Below, piece by piece: positions 1 to 10,617 of a DNA stretch of 64,000 nt (position 1 is the first letter of the stretch; every line of letters begins with the position of its first letter). The translations under genes and the position numbers were made by a program. Below the pieces are notes generated by a model. It had not been told where the DNA came from and did not search any database. It worked only from the letters and a program-made list of their open reading frames with translations. This stretch comes from DASQZK01 sp963763215. GTDB taxonomy: Bacteria; Bacteroidota; Bacteroidia; Bacteroidales; GCA-2748055. The stretch spans positions 1 through 64,000 of the forward strand of contig CAVXNX010000023.1 in NCBI GenBank assembly GCA_963763215.1, given 5' to 3'.

Positions 1-1
1 A

Positions 2-85
2 AAAGAACAATTACATTTGCTACTAAACATTTTGTCGGAAGCCGGCGTTTTCTATATCCAGCCTGATGCTCTGAAAAACGTCTGA
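2..85 (+). CDS. C-terminal tail of an upstream gene (partial)
   Basis: One frame is open from the left edge to a TGA at 83-85 and encodes about 27 residues ending in GVFYIQPDALKNV. The flippase gene starts 24 bp later on the same strand, so this is probably the 3' end of another gene of the polysaccharide locus. The other forward frame checked (frame 1) stops at 64-66. The fragment is too short to assign a family. Confidence 0.5.
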   Translation, partial: KEQLHLLLNILSEAGVFYIQPDALKNV

Positions 86-109
86 TTTAATTTCCCGGAA
101 GAATCTGAA

Positions 110-1546
110 ATGATCAATTTTTTAAAGAAGATATTCGACAGCCCGACATTGATGTCCTGGTCCTCTGTCTTTGTCAGGTTCGGCAGTGCCCTCTTTGTGC
201 TGCCTATCCTTCTGAAGGTCTATTCGAATATCGAGCAGTCTTTCTGGTTTTTCACCAACACGATAGCAGGGTTCGCGATGCTTGCCGACTCCGGTTTCGG
301 AGCCACGCTGGTCAGGGCCGTTTCCTACTTCGGCGCCGGTGCCACCCGGATCCCCAGGACGCGGAAGGAATATGACGAGAAAGTCGAGATCGTCAATGAT
401 GAGCCCAACCTTGAAAAACTGAAGGATCTGCTGACGACCTCGTTCACCATATATACTTATCTGACAGGGTTCCTGATCCTGATCTTGTCGACCGCCGGGG
501 TGGCCATGGTCTGGAACATCATGAGCCTGGGTCATCACCGGCTCGACCTGTGGCTCGCCTATATCGCCCTGATCCCCTATTGTGCCATGATGATCAGTTC
601 GGTCAAATGGAGCTCTTTCGTGCGCGGACTTGGATTCATCAGCCTTGAGGCCCGCTTCGGCGTGTTCCAGGGCTCCCTCCAGATCATCGTCTTTATCGTT
701 CTGCTTTCCTTTAAGCTTCCTCCTGTTTTCCTGATCAGCTATATGATGCTTCAGTCCGTCGTCCGCTTTCTCTACCTGAGATGGTACGTTCTACGATGGT
801 TCAGGCGCAACGGTATCAGGATCAAAAAGCGCCGCCATTTTGATAAGGAGATCTTTAATTCACTCTGGGGGGCGACCTGGAGGCTCGGGGGGCTCTCATG
901 GGGCGCCTATGCCATCACCTCCGGAACATCACTGGTCATCGCCCAACTGAAGGATCCGGTGATGATGGCCTCATTCCTGTTCACCATGCGCATCGTGGGC
1001 TTTATCAATAACCTTGCCCGGGCGCCGTTCTATACGAATGTCCCCAAGATCTATTCCCTGGCCGCCAAAAAGAATTTCGACTCCCTCAAAGTCAAATCCT
1101 CGGAGTATATTTTCCTCGGCATGCTGGTCATGATCGGTGGATTCAGTGCCATTTCCATTTTCGGTAACCTGGGGCTCGACCTGATCGGCATCAAGACCCG
1201 GTTCGTTCCCCTGGGAATTCTTCTGGTCATCTGCATCACCGAGATCCTTGACATCCATTCCTCCTACCATGCGAGCATCTATACCTCGACCAACCATATT
1301 CCCTTCCTCTGGCCGGCCCTGATCTCGGGTGCGCTGATCATCGGTCTGGGTTTCTATGTCCTGCCCATTTATGGGATCATGGGACTTGTCCTGACAAAAT
1401 TCATCATCCAGCTCTCCTTCAATAACTGGTACTCGGTGATCCTCTCGATGAAATTGCTGAACTGGAATTTTTTCAGGTATCTGGCCGACATGCCTTTCCT
1501 GGGAATGCGGGGAATTATGGCAAAACTTCATTTTCTGAGAGCCTGA
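110..1546 (+). CDS. Polysaccharide flippase, Wzx-like membrane protein
   Basis: A 478-residue, strongly hydrophobic protein with about a dozen membrane-spanning stretches and no signal peptide. This fits the MATE/MVF-type polysaccharide transporter superfamily, which flips undecaprenyl-linked repeat units across the inner membrane. The N-terminus (first helix near residues 18-40, SSVFVRFGSALFVLPILL) and alternating helices and basic loops match Wzx proteins in length and layout. Convergent with the polymerase gene 16 bp downstream, and in the same region as Wza-like and Wzc-like genes, so a Wzx/Wzy-dependent pathway is inferred. The substrate cannot be read from sequence. The fairly long charged segment near residues 80-105 is unremarkable for the family. 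Confidence 0.8.
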   Translation: MINFLKKIFDSPTLMSWSSVFVRFGSALFVLPILLKVYSNIEQSFWFFTNTIAGFAMLADSGFGATLVRAVSYFGAGATRIPRTRKEYDEKVEIVNDEPNLEKLKDLLTTSFTIYTYLTGFLILILSTAGVAMVWNIMSLGHHRLDLWLAYIALIPYCAMMISSVKWSSFVRGLGFISLEARFGVFQGSLQIIVFIVLLSFKLPPVFLISYMMLQSVVRFLYLRWYVLRWFRRNGIRIKKRRHFDKEIFNSLWGATWRLGGLSWGAYAITSGTSLVIAQLKDPVMMASFLFTMRIVGFINNLARAPFYTNVPKIYSLAAKKNFDSLKVKSSEYIFLGMLVMIGGFSAISIFGNLGLDLIGIKTRFVPLGILLVICITEILDIHSSYHASIYTSTNHIPFLWPALISGALIIGLGFYVLPIYGIMGLVLTKFIIQLSFNNWYSVILSMKLLNWNFFRYLADMPFLGMRGIMAKLHFLRA

Positions 1547-1562
1547 TGCCCGCCGGAACCGT

Positions 1563-2812
1563 TTACAGGCTCGCGGGATAAACGGCTTCTTTTTCGTTAA
1601 CCTGCCGCCGGCTGGTCTCTTCCTTTTTAGCCTGGGACGCCTTTTTCTTCTCCATCTTGTTGTAATCGATCAGATACATGAATAACCCAAGGATCACGAT
1701 ATTAGAATCTTCGGCGAAAGCACTGCCACCGGTGAAAAGGGTCATGAGCATGATGTAAAAATTATACTTCACAAACATGTATTTCTCAGGAAGCTTCGCG
1801 GTGAAGGCTTTGATAAAGATGATGATGACACCCAGAACAAAGAATACTCCGAACTTAACATAATCACCAATCAGTCCGAGGTCTGACATAAAAAAACCGT
1901 ACACGTCCGAATAGCTCAGGACCTGCCGGGCATAGGCCGTATCACCGCCATACATGCCATTGCCGGTGATATAGGAAATGGTATTGGGGAAAAATTCGAA
2001 AAGAAAAAATTTCATCGCCCGGAACCGGATGTCGCCTTCGATATTCGAACTCTGATGGCTGGTGACATCGAGCATGGAGTCGAAAATATTCTGGAATAAA
2101 AAATAGAAGGGGATGATTGAAACGACCATTAACGGGATCAGGATCGCCTTTAACCTGACCACCTTGCTCTGGAAGAGGAACAGGACAGTGACAAGCACAA
2201 CGGAAGCCAGAACCTGGCGCGTTCCCAGGAGAATATAAACAATGAGGGCCAGGATGAGATACACCAGGTAAATGATCTTGTAATTTTTGAAGAAGGAATA
2301 CAGCGCAATAAAATACCCGATAACCAGGTAGCCCGATCCGGGCATGAAGATTCTCAAGGTACCCCGGTCATTGAACATCTTGGCCGAGACAATGGCCCGG
2401 GGATAAATCGCATACTGAACGATGTAAAAAATACTGAAGGCAAACCCCAAAACAAGACAAAACTTAATGATGTAATCCGGTTCGATCCGCAGCTTGCTCA
2501 GGAGAAAATAGAAGATGTAAAAAAAGATGAACCGTTCACCCCACAGCGTCATCGACATGGACTGCTCGTGAAAAGCCAATGCCCCGAACATGCTGAGAAA
2601 AACGCCGAAAAGGAGGATGAGGACCGGTACGTTGAACGTCTCCGGGATCCCCGGTTCACGATCGTAGAGGTAATAGATGATGAGGAAAAAACAGGGACAA
2701 AGCGATTCCCAGGAATTCAAAGGATTTCTGCACAGCATCGGGAAACACCGAGAGGGTGAAAAAATCGATGGATAGTTAAAACGATCGTTATAAATACGAT
2801 TTTCCTGAACAT
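1563..2812 (-). CDS. O-antigen/exopolysaccharide polymerase, Wzy-like (two apparent frame breaks)
   Basis: A multi-pass membrane protein with about ten hydrophobic helices and large loops, as in Wzy/O-antigen ligase-type polymerases, which join repeat units in the periplasm. The uninterrupted frame starts at 2834, but its first 45 residues are not membrane-like. Removing one base in each of two A6 runs on the plus strand (2759-2764 and 2686-2691) joins three frames. The result is a natural N-terminus starting at ATG 2812 (MFRKIVFITIVLTIH, then a helix with FLGIALSLFFLIIYYL) and a protein of about 415 residues. Both breaks are the same kind, one T too many in a T6 run of the coding strand, which suggests sequencing error. 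Assignment rests on topology and on convergence with the flippase gene. Confidence 0.7.
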
Positions 2813-3001
2813 AAACTGAGATTTGAAACGACAAAATCGTCTATTCCATAGGATTGGGAATACCCCTGAACCCTCGAACCCCTTAAACGTCACTTTTTAT
2901 CCTTGTTCAGCAATACCGGCGGCTGAAACTATTCATGTTGAACAGCTGTCGTGCCATAAGGTTTTCTGGTCCTGCCCGAACCCCATAATACTGTTCCGCC
3001 G

Positions 3002-4175
3002 TTAACCGGCTGGCTCGCGGACAGGCGACAGGGAGGTTAACATCTCCTGAAAGACCAGCCTGTTTGCCGCAAGAGAGTATTTCGCCATGAAAATATCATA
3101 GGCTTTATCAGTCGTATCCACTTTCCCGTCGAGCACTTCAAGGATTTTATCCCGGAATTCCGTGGCAGAATCTGCGATCAGGATATTTCCCTCATGCTCG
3201 ATTCCTTCCGATCCCCGCGAAGTACTGACAATCTGGGTTTTCAGGGCCATGGCTTCAATGCATTTCAGTCGTGTGCCGCTGCCCGTGAGAAGAGGGACAA
3301 TGGATATCCGGGCATTGCGGATCAATCCCTTCAGGTCGTCCTGTTCACCCACAGCCTCGATATTTTTGAAGGTGTATTTTGCAGAGAGCTTTTGAAAAAC
3401 GTCCTTCGATCCGATCCCAGCCAGGATCAGTTTTATCCTGCCCCGCTAATTCATCCGACCAGACATTGCCGACAAACCAGTCGATCCCCGTTTCATTCTG
3501 AAAAGCCAGGAAATTGCCTGTCATGATGATGTACTCTTCGCCGGGGACTTTTTTGATGCGGTATAACTCCTCATCAAGAAAATTCGGCAGGACTACAATT
3601 TTTGACCGGTCCATGTACCGGCCGTAATACCGGGCATCATGCTGTGAAACGGCCAAAACCTTGTCTGCCCGCGGGAAATATATCTTTTCATGGAGATAAT
3701 GCGTCAGGTAAAAGATCTTATAACGGAGATACATCCGCAAACTGTCTGCCGGCTTCTGCCACATGATCCTTGACTGCACATTATGCGTGCCGTAAATAAC
3801 CGGCAACCCCTTGCTCCTGAAATACCCGATATACTGACCGTAATATTTGTAATCGATGAAGACGAGGTCAATTTTTTGATTCGTCAGAATTTTTTCGATC
3901 TCTTCCAGAAACCGTTCGTCCTTCCTGAATTGTACAAAATACCCGAAGCCACGGATAATGACCCTGACCTGATTGTAGTCAAAAGCATGAAAATGCACGT
4001 TCGGAAATTCGCGACGTACATTTTCATCCGCTTCCTGCAGGTCAGTCAGCGCATAGACCCGGTCGAACGTCTGACTGAGAATCTTCAGCAAACCATACGT
4101 TCGTAACTGCTCTCCGCCAAATACAGGATAAAACGAAATTTCGGTGAGAAATAGAACAGTCTGTTTTTTTTTCAT
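3002..4175 (-). CDS. Glycosyltransferase, GT-B fold, GT4-like (one frame break)
   Basis: Adds a sugar to the growing lipid-linked repeat unit, inferred from family and context. The N-terminal half (from ATG 4175, MKKKQTVLFLTEISF) has the GG loop (FGGEQLRTYG), then GTHNVQSR and DKVLAVSQHDARYY. The C-terminal half has the nucleotide-sugar-binding pattern SIVPLLTGSGTRLKCIEAMA followed by IVSTSRGSEGI. The two halves lie in different frames. Deleting one C in the run at 3441-3444 joins them (DELAGRIKLILAGIGSKDVF) and gives about 390 residues, normal for GT4. An upstream in-frame extension to 4316 runs into the repeat at 4261-4417 and is unlikely to be translated. Divergent from the esterase gene at 4614. 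Confidence 0.75.
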
Positions 4176-4613
4176 GAATGTTCTCATTGTAAGCCTTAAC
4201 GAAGGCAATATACTAAACTTTTCGCTGTCCAGTATCCCTTCCGAAAGATGAACTGCTAAATAGTGCTTGCAAGAAAACGCCAATAGCTGCGTTATGCTCG
4301 ACTTCAAAACAGTCATTTACGAATAGTAAACTCCTGTTTTTCAGTCATCGCAAGCCTTGCTCTTGACGTTTTCTTATCAAGCACGGCTAAAAAACATGAG
4401 TTTTCTTTCTGACACTAAATACCATCCCATTAAAGGGTGGCTGGCCGTTTTTTACATAAACGTACAGAACATTGAAACACGTTTTCGACACATTGATAAA
4501 AATAATGATTTTATTTAGGATTAAAAGGTCTTGTTATCGAATTTATAATGTATCTTGACCTGTTATGAATCAGCGAATTAGAATCCATTACTCTATCCTA
4601 AAGACATCATAAA
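4176..4613. other. Divergent intergenic region holding repeat copy 1
   Basis: This 438-bp spacer lies between the divergent glycosyltransferase and CE3-like esterase genes. It contains the complete 157-bp repeat (4261-4417) and a weak -7-like box TATCTTGA at 4551-4558, 56 bp before the esterase start. I see no credible gene in it. Confidence 0.6.
4261..4417. repeat. 157-bp MITE-like element, copy 1
   Basis: Identical by eye over all 157 bases, and in the same orientation, to 38452-38608. The ends are imperfect inverted repeats: the first 18 bases (TAGTGCTTGCAAGAAAAC) match the reverse complement of the last 18 at 14 positions. A second, longer internal inverted repeat (4263-4312 against about 4335-4385, roughly three quarters matched) surrounds a small TTTAC/GTAAA stem, so the whole element can fold as a long hairpin. 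Both copies begin with TA and end with TA, which would suit a TA target duplication as in IS630/mariner-type elements. No coding capacity. Mobility is inferred, not shown. Confidence 0.8.
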
Positions 4614-7600
4614 ATGAGGCAATTCCACCCTACCCCCCGCGCCCTCGCCCTGGCATTGATTCTCATCACTGCAGTTTTCATTGTCCCTCCAGCCTTTTCC
4701 CAACCCTGGCCATTGAGTTACACGGTTAAAATCATGCCCCTCGGGAATTCCATCACTTATGGCCGCTATACGATTGAACTCAGGCCTCCGGGACAGATTC
4801 CCGGCTACAGGCAACCCCTTTGGCAGAAATTGAATGAAGCCGGTTATAATGTGAATTTCGTTGGCAGCCAGTCAACAGGTTATGACATTACCCCGCCCTT
4901 CGATACTGACCACGAAGGGCATCCCGGTTGGCGGGACGACCAGGTGGCCGACAGCATCTACACATGGTTGACAGCCAATCCGGCCGATCTTGTCCTCCTT
5001 CATATCGGCACCAATGCCCTGGATTCGAGTTCGAACGACGTGAAAAGGATCCTGGATGAAATCGACCGGTATGAGAACGATCACGGTGTAACGATCACCG
5101 TTCTCCTTGCCCGGATCATCAACCGCTCTCCCGTCAGCAGCCTGACAACAACCTTCAACGACAATGTTCAGGCTATGGCTGCACAACGTATTTCCAATGG
5201 TGATCGGATCATCATGGTCGACATGGAAAACGGCGCGGGGATTGATTACCGCCTGACCCCGGACGGTGATATGGAAGATCAACTGCATCCCTTCGAGACC
5301 GGGTATGCCAAGATGGCCCAGAAATGGTTCAACTCACTGACAACCGTCCTTCCCTTCGATGGCCTCAGCTTCCCCCCGGCACCCACCAGCCTGGCCAACA
5401 CGGACAAAACATCCAATTCCGCTTCATTCTCCTGGAATGATAACTCCTACAGTGAACAGGGATTCATCCTGGAACGCGTCGGCCGACTCCCTAACGGGTT
5501 ACTCCCCGGTCGATACAATTCCAGCAAATACCTTGTCGGTCACCGACCCCGGGCTCACGCCCGCCACAAAATATTTCTACCGTCTGAAAGCCTACAATAT
5601 CCTGGGCAATTCCGGTTACTCGAATAGCATTTCCGTCACCACTGCCACCTCGCCATCCACCGGCGACGGGCTGATCGCCTACTGGCCCGTCGACAACAGC
5701 CCTGCCGATATGAGCGGTAACGGGTACAACCTCTCCCTGCTCAACGGCACAACCTATTCCTCCGACCACCAGCAGGGCACCGGCTCCCTTTCCCTCGACG
5801 GCGCCGACGACTATGCCGTCTCGCCAACCATCAACCTCGGAAATGCCTTCACCCTGGTGATGTGGGCCAAAATCCCCTCAGGAAGATCCAACATCCAGAC
5901 CCTCATGGCCAATGCGGCTTCCGGGGCCAACGCCAACGGCTTCAAGGTCCTGGTCAACACCTACGCCACCACCGACCGCAGGATCTCCTTCGAATCGGGC
6001 GACGGAAGCCTGGCCAGCATCACCCGGACCAATACCAACGTCTTCGATTTCGGCACCTGGGATCATGTCGCCGTCACCGTCGACCGTGCCACCGGGGCGG
6101 TCCATATCTTCTACAATGCCGCCGATGTTACCGCCGAAACGGCCTCGCATACCGGGTTTAAAAACAACGATGTGGTCCGCCTCGGACGCATGACCAACAA
6201 TAACTTCGGGATGCAGGGTAACCTCGACGATGTCAGGATCTACAACCGCGTCCTCTCCCAGTCTGAGATCGCCGCCATCATGGCCGGATCGGTTCCTTCG
6301 ACCGTCAATGCGCCTTCTTCACTCAATGCCGCACTCTCCTCAAGCCTCGTTAACCTCTCCTGGACCGACAATGCCACCAATGAAGACGGGTTCTCCCTCG
6401 AAAGGAGTCTCTCCTCCACCACCGGCTTCTCCGTTATCCAGTCCCTGCCGGCCAACTCAACGTCATTCACCGACAACACCGTCAGCGAGGGAACGCGCTA
6501 TTACTACCGCGTCAGGGCTTACAACAGCGAAACCCAATCGGCATACAGCAATACGGCCACCATCCTGGTTGTCACCACCGCTCCCGCCGCACCTTCCGGA
6601 CTCAACGCCGGCAGCGTCACCTATAACAGCCTTATGCTGTCATGGACCGACAATGCCAGCACCGAGGAAGGCTTCCGCATCGAACGATCACCCGACTCGA
6701 TCTCCGGATATGTCCAGATCGGCTCCACAGCAACGGATGTCACCACCTTTGCCGATAACGGCCTCTCGCCCGCAACACGCTATTTTTACCGCGTCAGGGC
6801 TTACAACGGCATCGGCAACTCGGCTTACTCGGCCGTCAAAGGTGTCACCACCGCCGCCTCACCATCCACCGGCGACGGGCTGATCGCCTACTGGCCCGTC
6901 GACAACAGCCCTGCCGATATGAGCGGTAACGGGTACACCCTCTCCCTGCTCAACGGCACGACCTATTCCTCCGACAGCCAGCAGGGCACCGGCTCCCTTT
7001 CCCTCGACGGCGCCGACGACTATGCCGTCTCCCCGGCCATCAATCTCGGCAACGCCTTCACCCTGGTGATGTGGGCCAAAATCCCCTCAGGAAGATCCAA
7101 CATCCAGACCCTCATGGCCAATGCGACTTCCGGGGCCAACGCCAACGGCTTCAAGGTCCTGGTCAACACCTACGGCACCACCGACCGCAGGATCTCCTTC
7201 GAATCGGGCGACGGAAGCCTGGCCAGCATCACCCGGACCAATACCAACGTCTTCGATTTCGGCACCTGGGATCATGTCGCCGTCACCGTCGACCGTGCCA
7301 CCGGGGCGGTCCATATCTTCTACAATGCCGCCGATGTCACCGCCGAAACGGCCTCGCACACCGCGTTTAAAAACAACGATGTGGTACGCCTCGGACGCAT
7401 GACCAACAATAACTTCGGCATGCAGGGCAACCTCGACGATGTCAGGATCTACAACCGCGTCCTCTCCCAGTCCGAGATCGCCGCCGTCATGGCCGGATCG
7501 GTTCCTTCGACCGTCAATGCGCCTTCTTCACTCAATGCCGCACTCTCCTCAAGCCTTGTTAACCTCACCTGGACCGACAATGCCACCAATGAAGACGGGT

Positions 7601-10250
7601 TCTCCCTCGAAAGGAGTCTCTCCTCCACCACCGGCTTCTCCGTTATCCAGTCCCTGCCGGCCAACTCAACATCATTCACCGACAACACCGTCAGCGAGGG
7701 AACACGCTATTACTACCGCGTCAGGGCTTACAACAGCGAAACCCAATCGGCATACAGCAATACGGCCACCATCCTGGTTGTCACCACCGCTCCCGCCGCA
7801 CCTTCCGGACTTAACGCCGGCAGCGTCACCTATAACAGCCTTATGCTGTCATGGACCGACAATGCCAGCACCGAGGAAGGCTTCCGCATCGAACGATCAC
7901 CCGACTCGATCTCCGGATATGCCCAGATCGGCTCCACAGCAACGGATGTCACCACCTTTGCCGATAACGGCCTCTCGCCCGCAACACGCTATTTTTACCG
8001 CGTCAGGGCTTACAACGGCATCGGCAACTCGGCTTACACGGCCGTCAAAGGTGTCACCACTGCCGACTCACCATCCACCGGCGACGGGCTGATCGCCTAC
8101 TGGCCCGTCGACAACAGCCCTGCCGATATGAGCGGTAACGGGTACAACCTCTCCCTGCTCAACGGCACGACCTATTCCTCCGACACCAGCAGGGCACCGG
8201 GTCCCTTTCCCTCGACGGCGCCGACGACTATGCCGTCTCCCCGGCCATCAACCTCGGCAACGCCTTCACCCTGGTGATGTGGGCCAAGATCCCCTCAGGA
8301 AGATCCAACATCCAGACCCTCATGGCCAATGCGACTTCCGGGGCCAACGCCAACGGCTTCAAGGTCCTGGTCAACACCTACGGCACCACCGACCGCAGGA
8401 TCTCCTTCGAATCGGGCGACGGAAGCCTGGCCAGCATCACCCGGACCAATACCAACGTCTTCGATTTCGGCACCTGGGATCATGTCGCCGTCACCGTCGA
8501 CCGTGCCACCGGGGCGGTCCATATCTTCTACAATGCCGCCGATGTCACCGCCGAAACGGCCTCGCATACCGGGTTTAAAAACAACGATGTGGTCCGTCTC
8601 GGACGCATGACCAACAATAACTTCGGCATGCAGGGCAACCTCGACGATGTCAGGATCTACAACCGCGTCCTCTCCCAGTCCGAGATCGCCGCCGTCATGG
8701 CCGGATCGGTTCCTTCGACCGTCAATGCGCCTTCTTCACTCAATGCCGCACTCTCCTCAAGCCTCGTTAACCTCACCTGGACCGACAATGCCACCAATGA
8801 AGACGGGTTCTCCCTCGAAAGGAGCCTCTCCTCCACCACCGGCTTCTCCGTTATCCAGTCCCTGCCGGCCAACTCAACATCATTCACCGACAACACCGTC
8901 AGCGAGGGAACACGCTATTACTACCGCGTCAGGGCTTACAACAGCCAAACCCAATCGGCATACAGCAATACGGCCACCATCCTGGTTGTCACCACCGCTC
9001 CCGCCGCACCTTCCGGACTCAACGCCGGCAGCGTCACCTATAACAGCCTTATGCTGTCATGGACCGACAATGCCAGCACCGAGGAAGGCTTCCGCATCGA
9101 ACGATCACCCGACTCGATCTCCGGATATGTCCAGATCGGCTCCACAGCAACGGATGTCACCACCTTTGCCGATAACGGCCTCTCGCCCGCAACACGCTAT
9201 TTTTACCGCGTCAGGGCTTACAACGGCATCGGCAACTCGGCCTACACAGCCGTCAAAGGTGTCACCACCGCCGACTCACCATCCACCGGCGATGGGCTGA
9301 TCGCCTACTGGCCCGTCGACAACAGCCCTGCCGATATGAGCGGTAACGGGTACAACCTCTCCCTGCTCAACGGCACGACCTATTCCTCCGACCACCAGCA
9401 GGGCACCGGGTCCCTTTCCCTCGACGGCGCCGACGACTATGCCGTCTCCCCGGTCATCAACCTCGGCAACGCCTTCACCCTGGTGATGTGGGCCAAAATC
9501 CCCTCAGGAAGATCCAACATCCAGACCCTCATGGCCAATGCGCCTTCCGGGGCCAACGCCAACGGCTTCAAGGTCCTGGTCAACACCTACGGCACCACCG
9601 ACCGCAGGATCTCCTTCGAATCGGGCGACGGAAGCCTGGCCAGCATCACCCGGACCAATACCAACGTCTTCGATTTCGGCACCTGGGATCATGTCGCCGT
9701 CACCGTCGACCGTGCCACCGGGGCGGTCCATATCTTCTACAATGCCGCCGATGTCACCGCCGAAACGGCCTCGCATACCGGGTTTAAAAACAACGATGTG
9801 GTCCGTCTCGGACGCATGACCAACAATAACTTCGGCATGCAGGGCAACCTCGACGATGTCAGGATCTACAACCGCGTCCTCTCCCAGTCCGAGATCGCCG
9901 CTATCCTCGCCAGTCCCATCGTGCCGATGGCCGGTCCGGGATCTTCAAGGCTTCAGGATCAAGGTTCGGAGAGTACAGAAGCCGGAATTAGCGGAATGCC
10001 GCAAAATGAGAATGGAAGATCGTTGACGGCTTATCCGAATCCATTCAGCAGTGTGTTGCATATTTCCGGTACAGGGGGTGTGAACAGGATCGATCTGATG
10101 GATCTGTCCGGAAGAGTTCTGCAGATCATCAGGCCTGAAGGTCAGTCTGTCTGCACTCTGAACACCGGTGATCTTAAACCCGGGATATACCTGCTGAGGA
10201 TCTCGGGCAGCCACGGACCGTCTGACATGATCAAAGTGATCAAATATTAA
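4614..10250 (+). CDS. Secreted CE3-like SGNH esterase with FN3/LamG repeats and T9SS sorting domain (two frame breaks)
   Basis: Predicted order: signal peptide (residues 1-30, ending AFSQ); SGNH/carbohydrate esterase family 3-like domain (about 35-245) with PLGNSITYG (nucleophile Ser), DHEGHPGW, LLHIGTNAL and catalytic DQLHPF; one divergent FN3; then LamG-FN3-FN3 three times plus a fourth LamG; finally a type A T9SS sorting domain (AYPNPF ... GIYLLRISG ... KVIKY). The usual GDS of block I is GNS here. Frame changes near 5478 (one extra base; GFILERSADSLTGY is restored) and at 8184/8185 (one C missing relative to the other repeat copies) split it. Rejoined, it is about 1878 residues. Likely role: removing acyl groups from, and binding, polysaccharide at the cell surface. 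The polymer is inferred from context only. Confidence 0.8.
5661..9900 (+). repeat. 1209-bp in-frame tandem repeat (LamG-FN3-FN3), 3.5 copies
   Basis: Units start at the same phase (CGGCGAYGGG) at 5661, 6870, 8079 and 9287. Spacing is 1209, 1209 and 1208 bp, the last shortened by the missing base near 8184. Copies differ at only scattered positions. The fourth copy stops at about 9900, after its LamG part. 1209 bp is 403 codons, so the repeat keeps frame. The near identity at DNA level means either recent duplication or ongoing gene conversion, and copy number could be wrong in an assembly. Confidence 0.95.
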
Positions 10251-10617
10251 GTTAATCGTCTATAACCCTGATTATCTGTAAAAGAAAAACATCGCAGTGA
10301 GATGCCGGACGGCATCCATTGCGGTGTTTTTTTATTCCTTGTTCCCTTCCTGGGTGCATCTTCCTGCCAGGCCATACCCTCCTTTGGCAAAAAAATCCAT
10401 TTATACCACTCTCTCTCAACGCCTTGTCCGGCGCGGCTTCCAGCCCTTCTAATTTATAGCCTGTCTAAATATTCCCATTTTCCGTCAAACCTTTTTATTG
10501 CTGGACAACATATTTGAAATGCCGCCGTACTAATCATACATATTTCATCATTTCGTCAACCTAATCAATTAGCTAATCTCTATTATTAATCTATTTGTCA
10601 AAAGGAGACTTTTTGAT
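10251..10617. other. Intergenic region between the two LamG genes
   Basis: A 367-bp spacer with a terminator hairpin at its left end (10288-10333) and AT-rich sequence before the next gene. An A-rich AAAGGAG at 10601-10607 is placed like a Shine-Dalgarno site. A 71-codon open frame at 10302-10517 starts in the terminator and has no protein-like features, so it is not called. Confidence 0.6.
10288..10333 (+). terminator. Rho-independent terminator after the CE3-like gene
   Basis: An imperfect stem (AACATCGCAGTGAGATGCC with GGCATCCATTGCGGTGTT, including G-T pairs) with loop GGAC is followed by a run of T (TTTTTTTA). It starts 38 bp after the stop codon at 10250. Confidence 0.75.

Noticed and set aside
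4176..4316. In-frame N-terminal extension of the glycosyltransferase to 4316
   Set aside because: It runs into the mobile-like repeat and precedes the conserved GT-B start MKKKQTVLF; the ATG at 4175 fits the family.
5862..9819. Many long open frames on both strands inside the LamG/FN3 repeat region (90-217 codons each, repeated every 1209 bp)
   Set aside because: They recur with the repeat period, have Pro/Ser/Arg-rich low-quality composition, and are shadows of the GC-rich coding frame.
5661..9900. Regularly spaced repeats considered as a CRISPR or satellite
   Set aside because: The period is 1209 bp, in frame with coding sequence, and the units encode LamG and FN3 domains.
10302..10517. 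71-codon frame after the CE3-like gene
   Set aside because: It begins inside the terminator hairpin and shows no domain, signal or start context.
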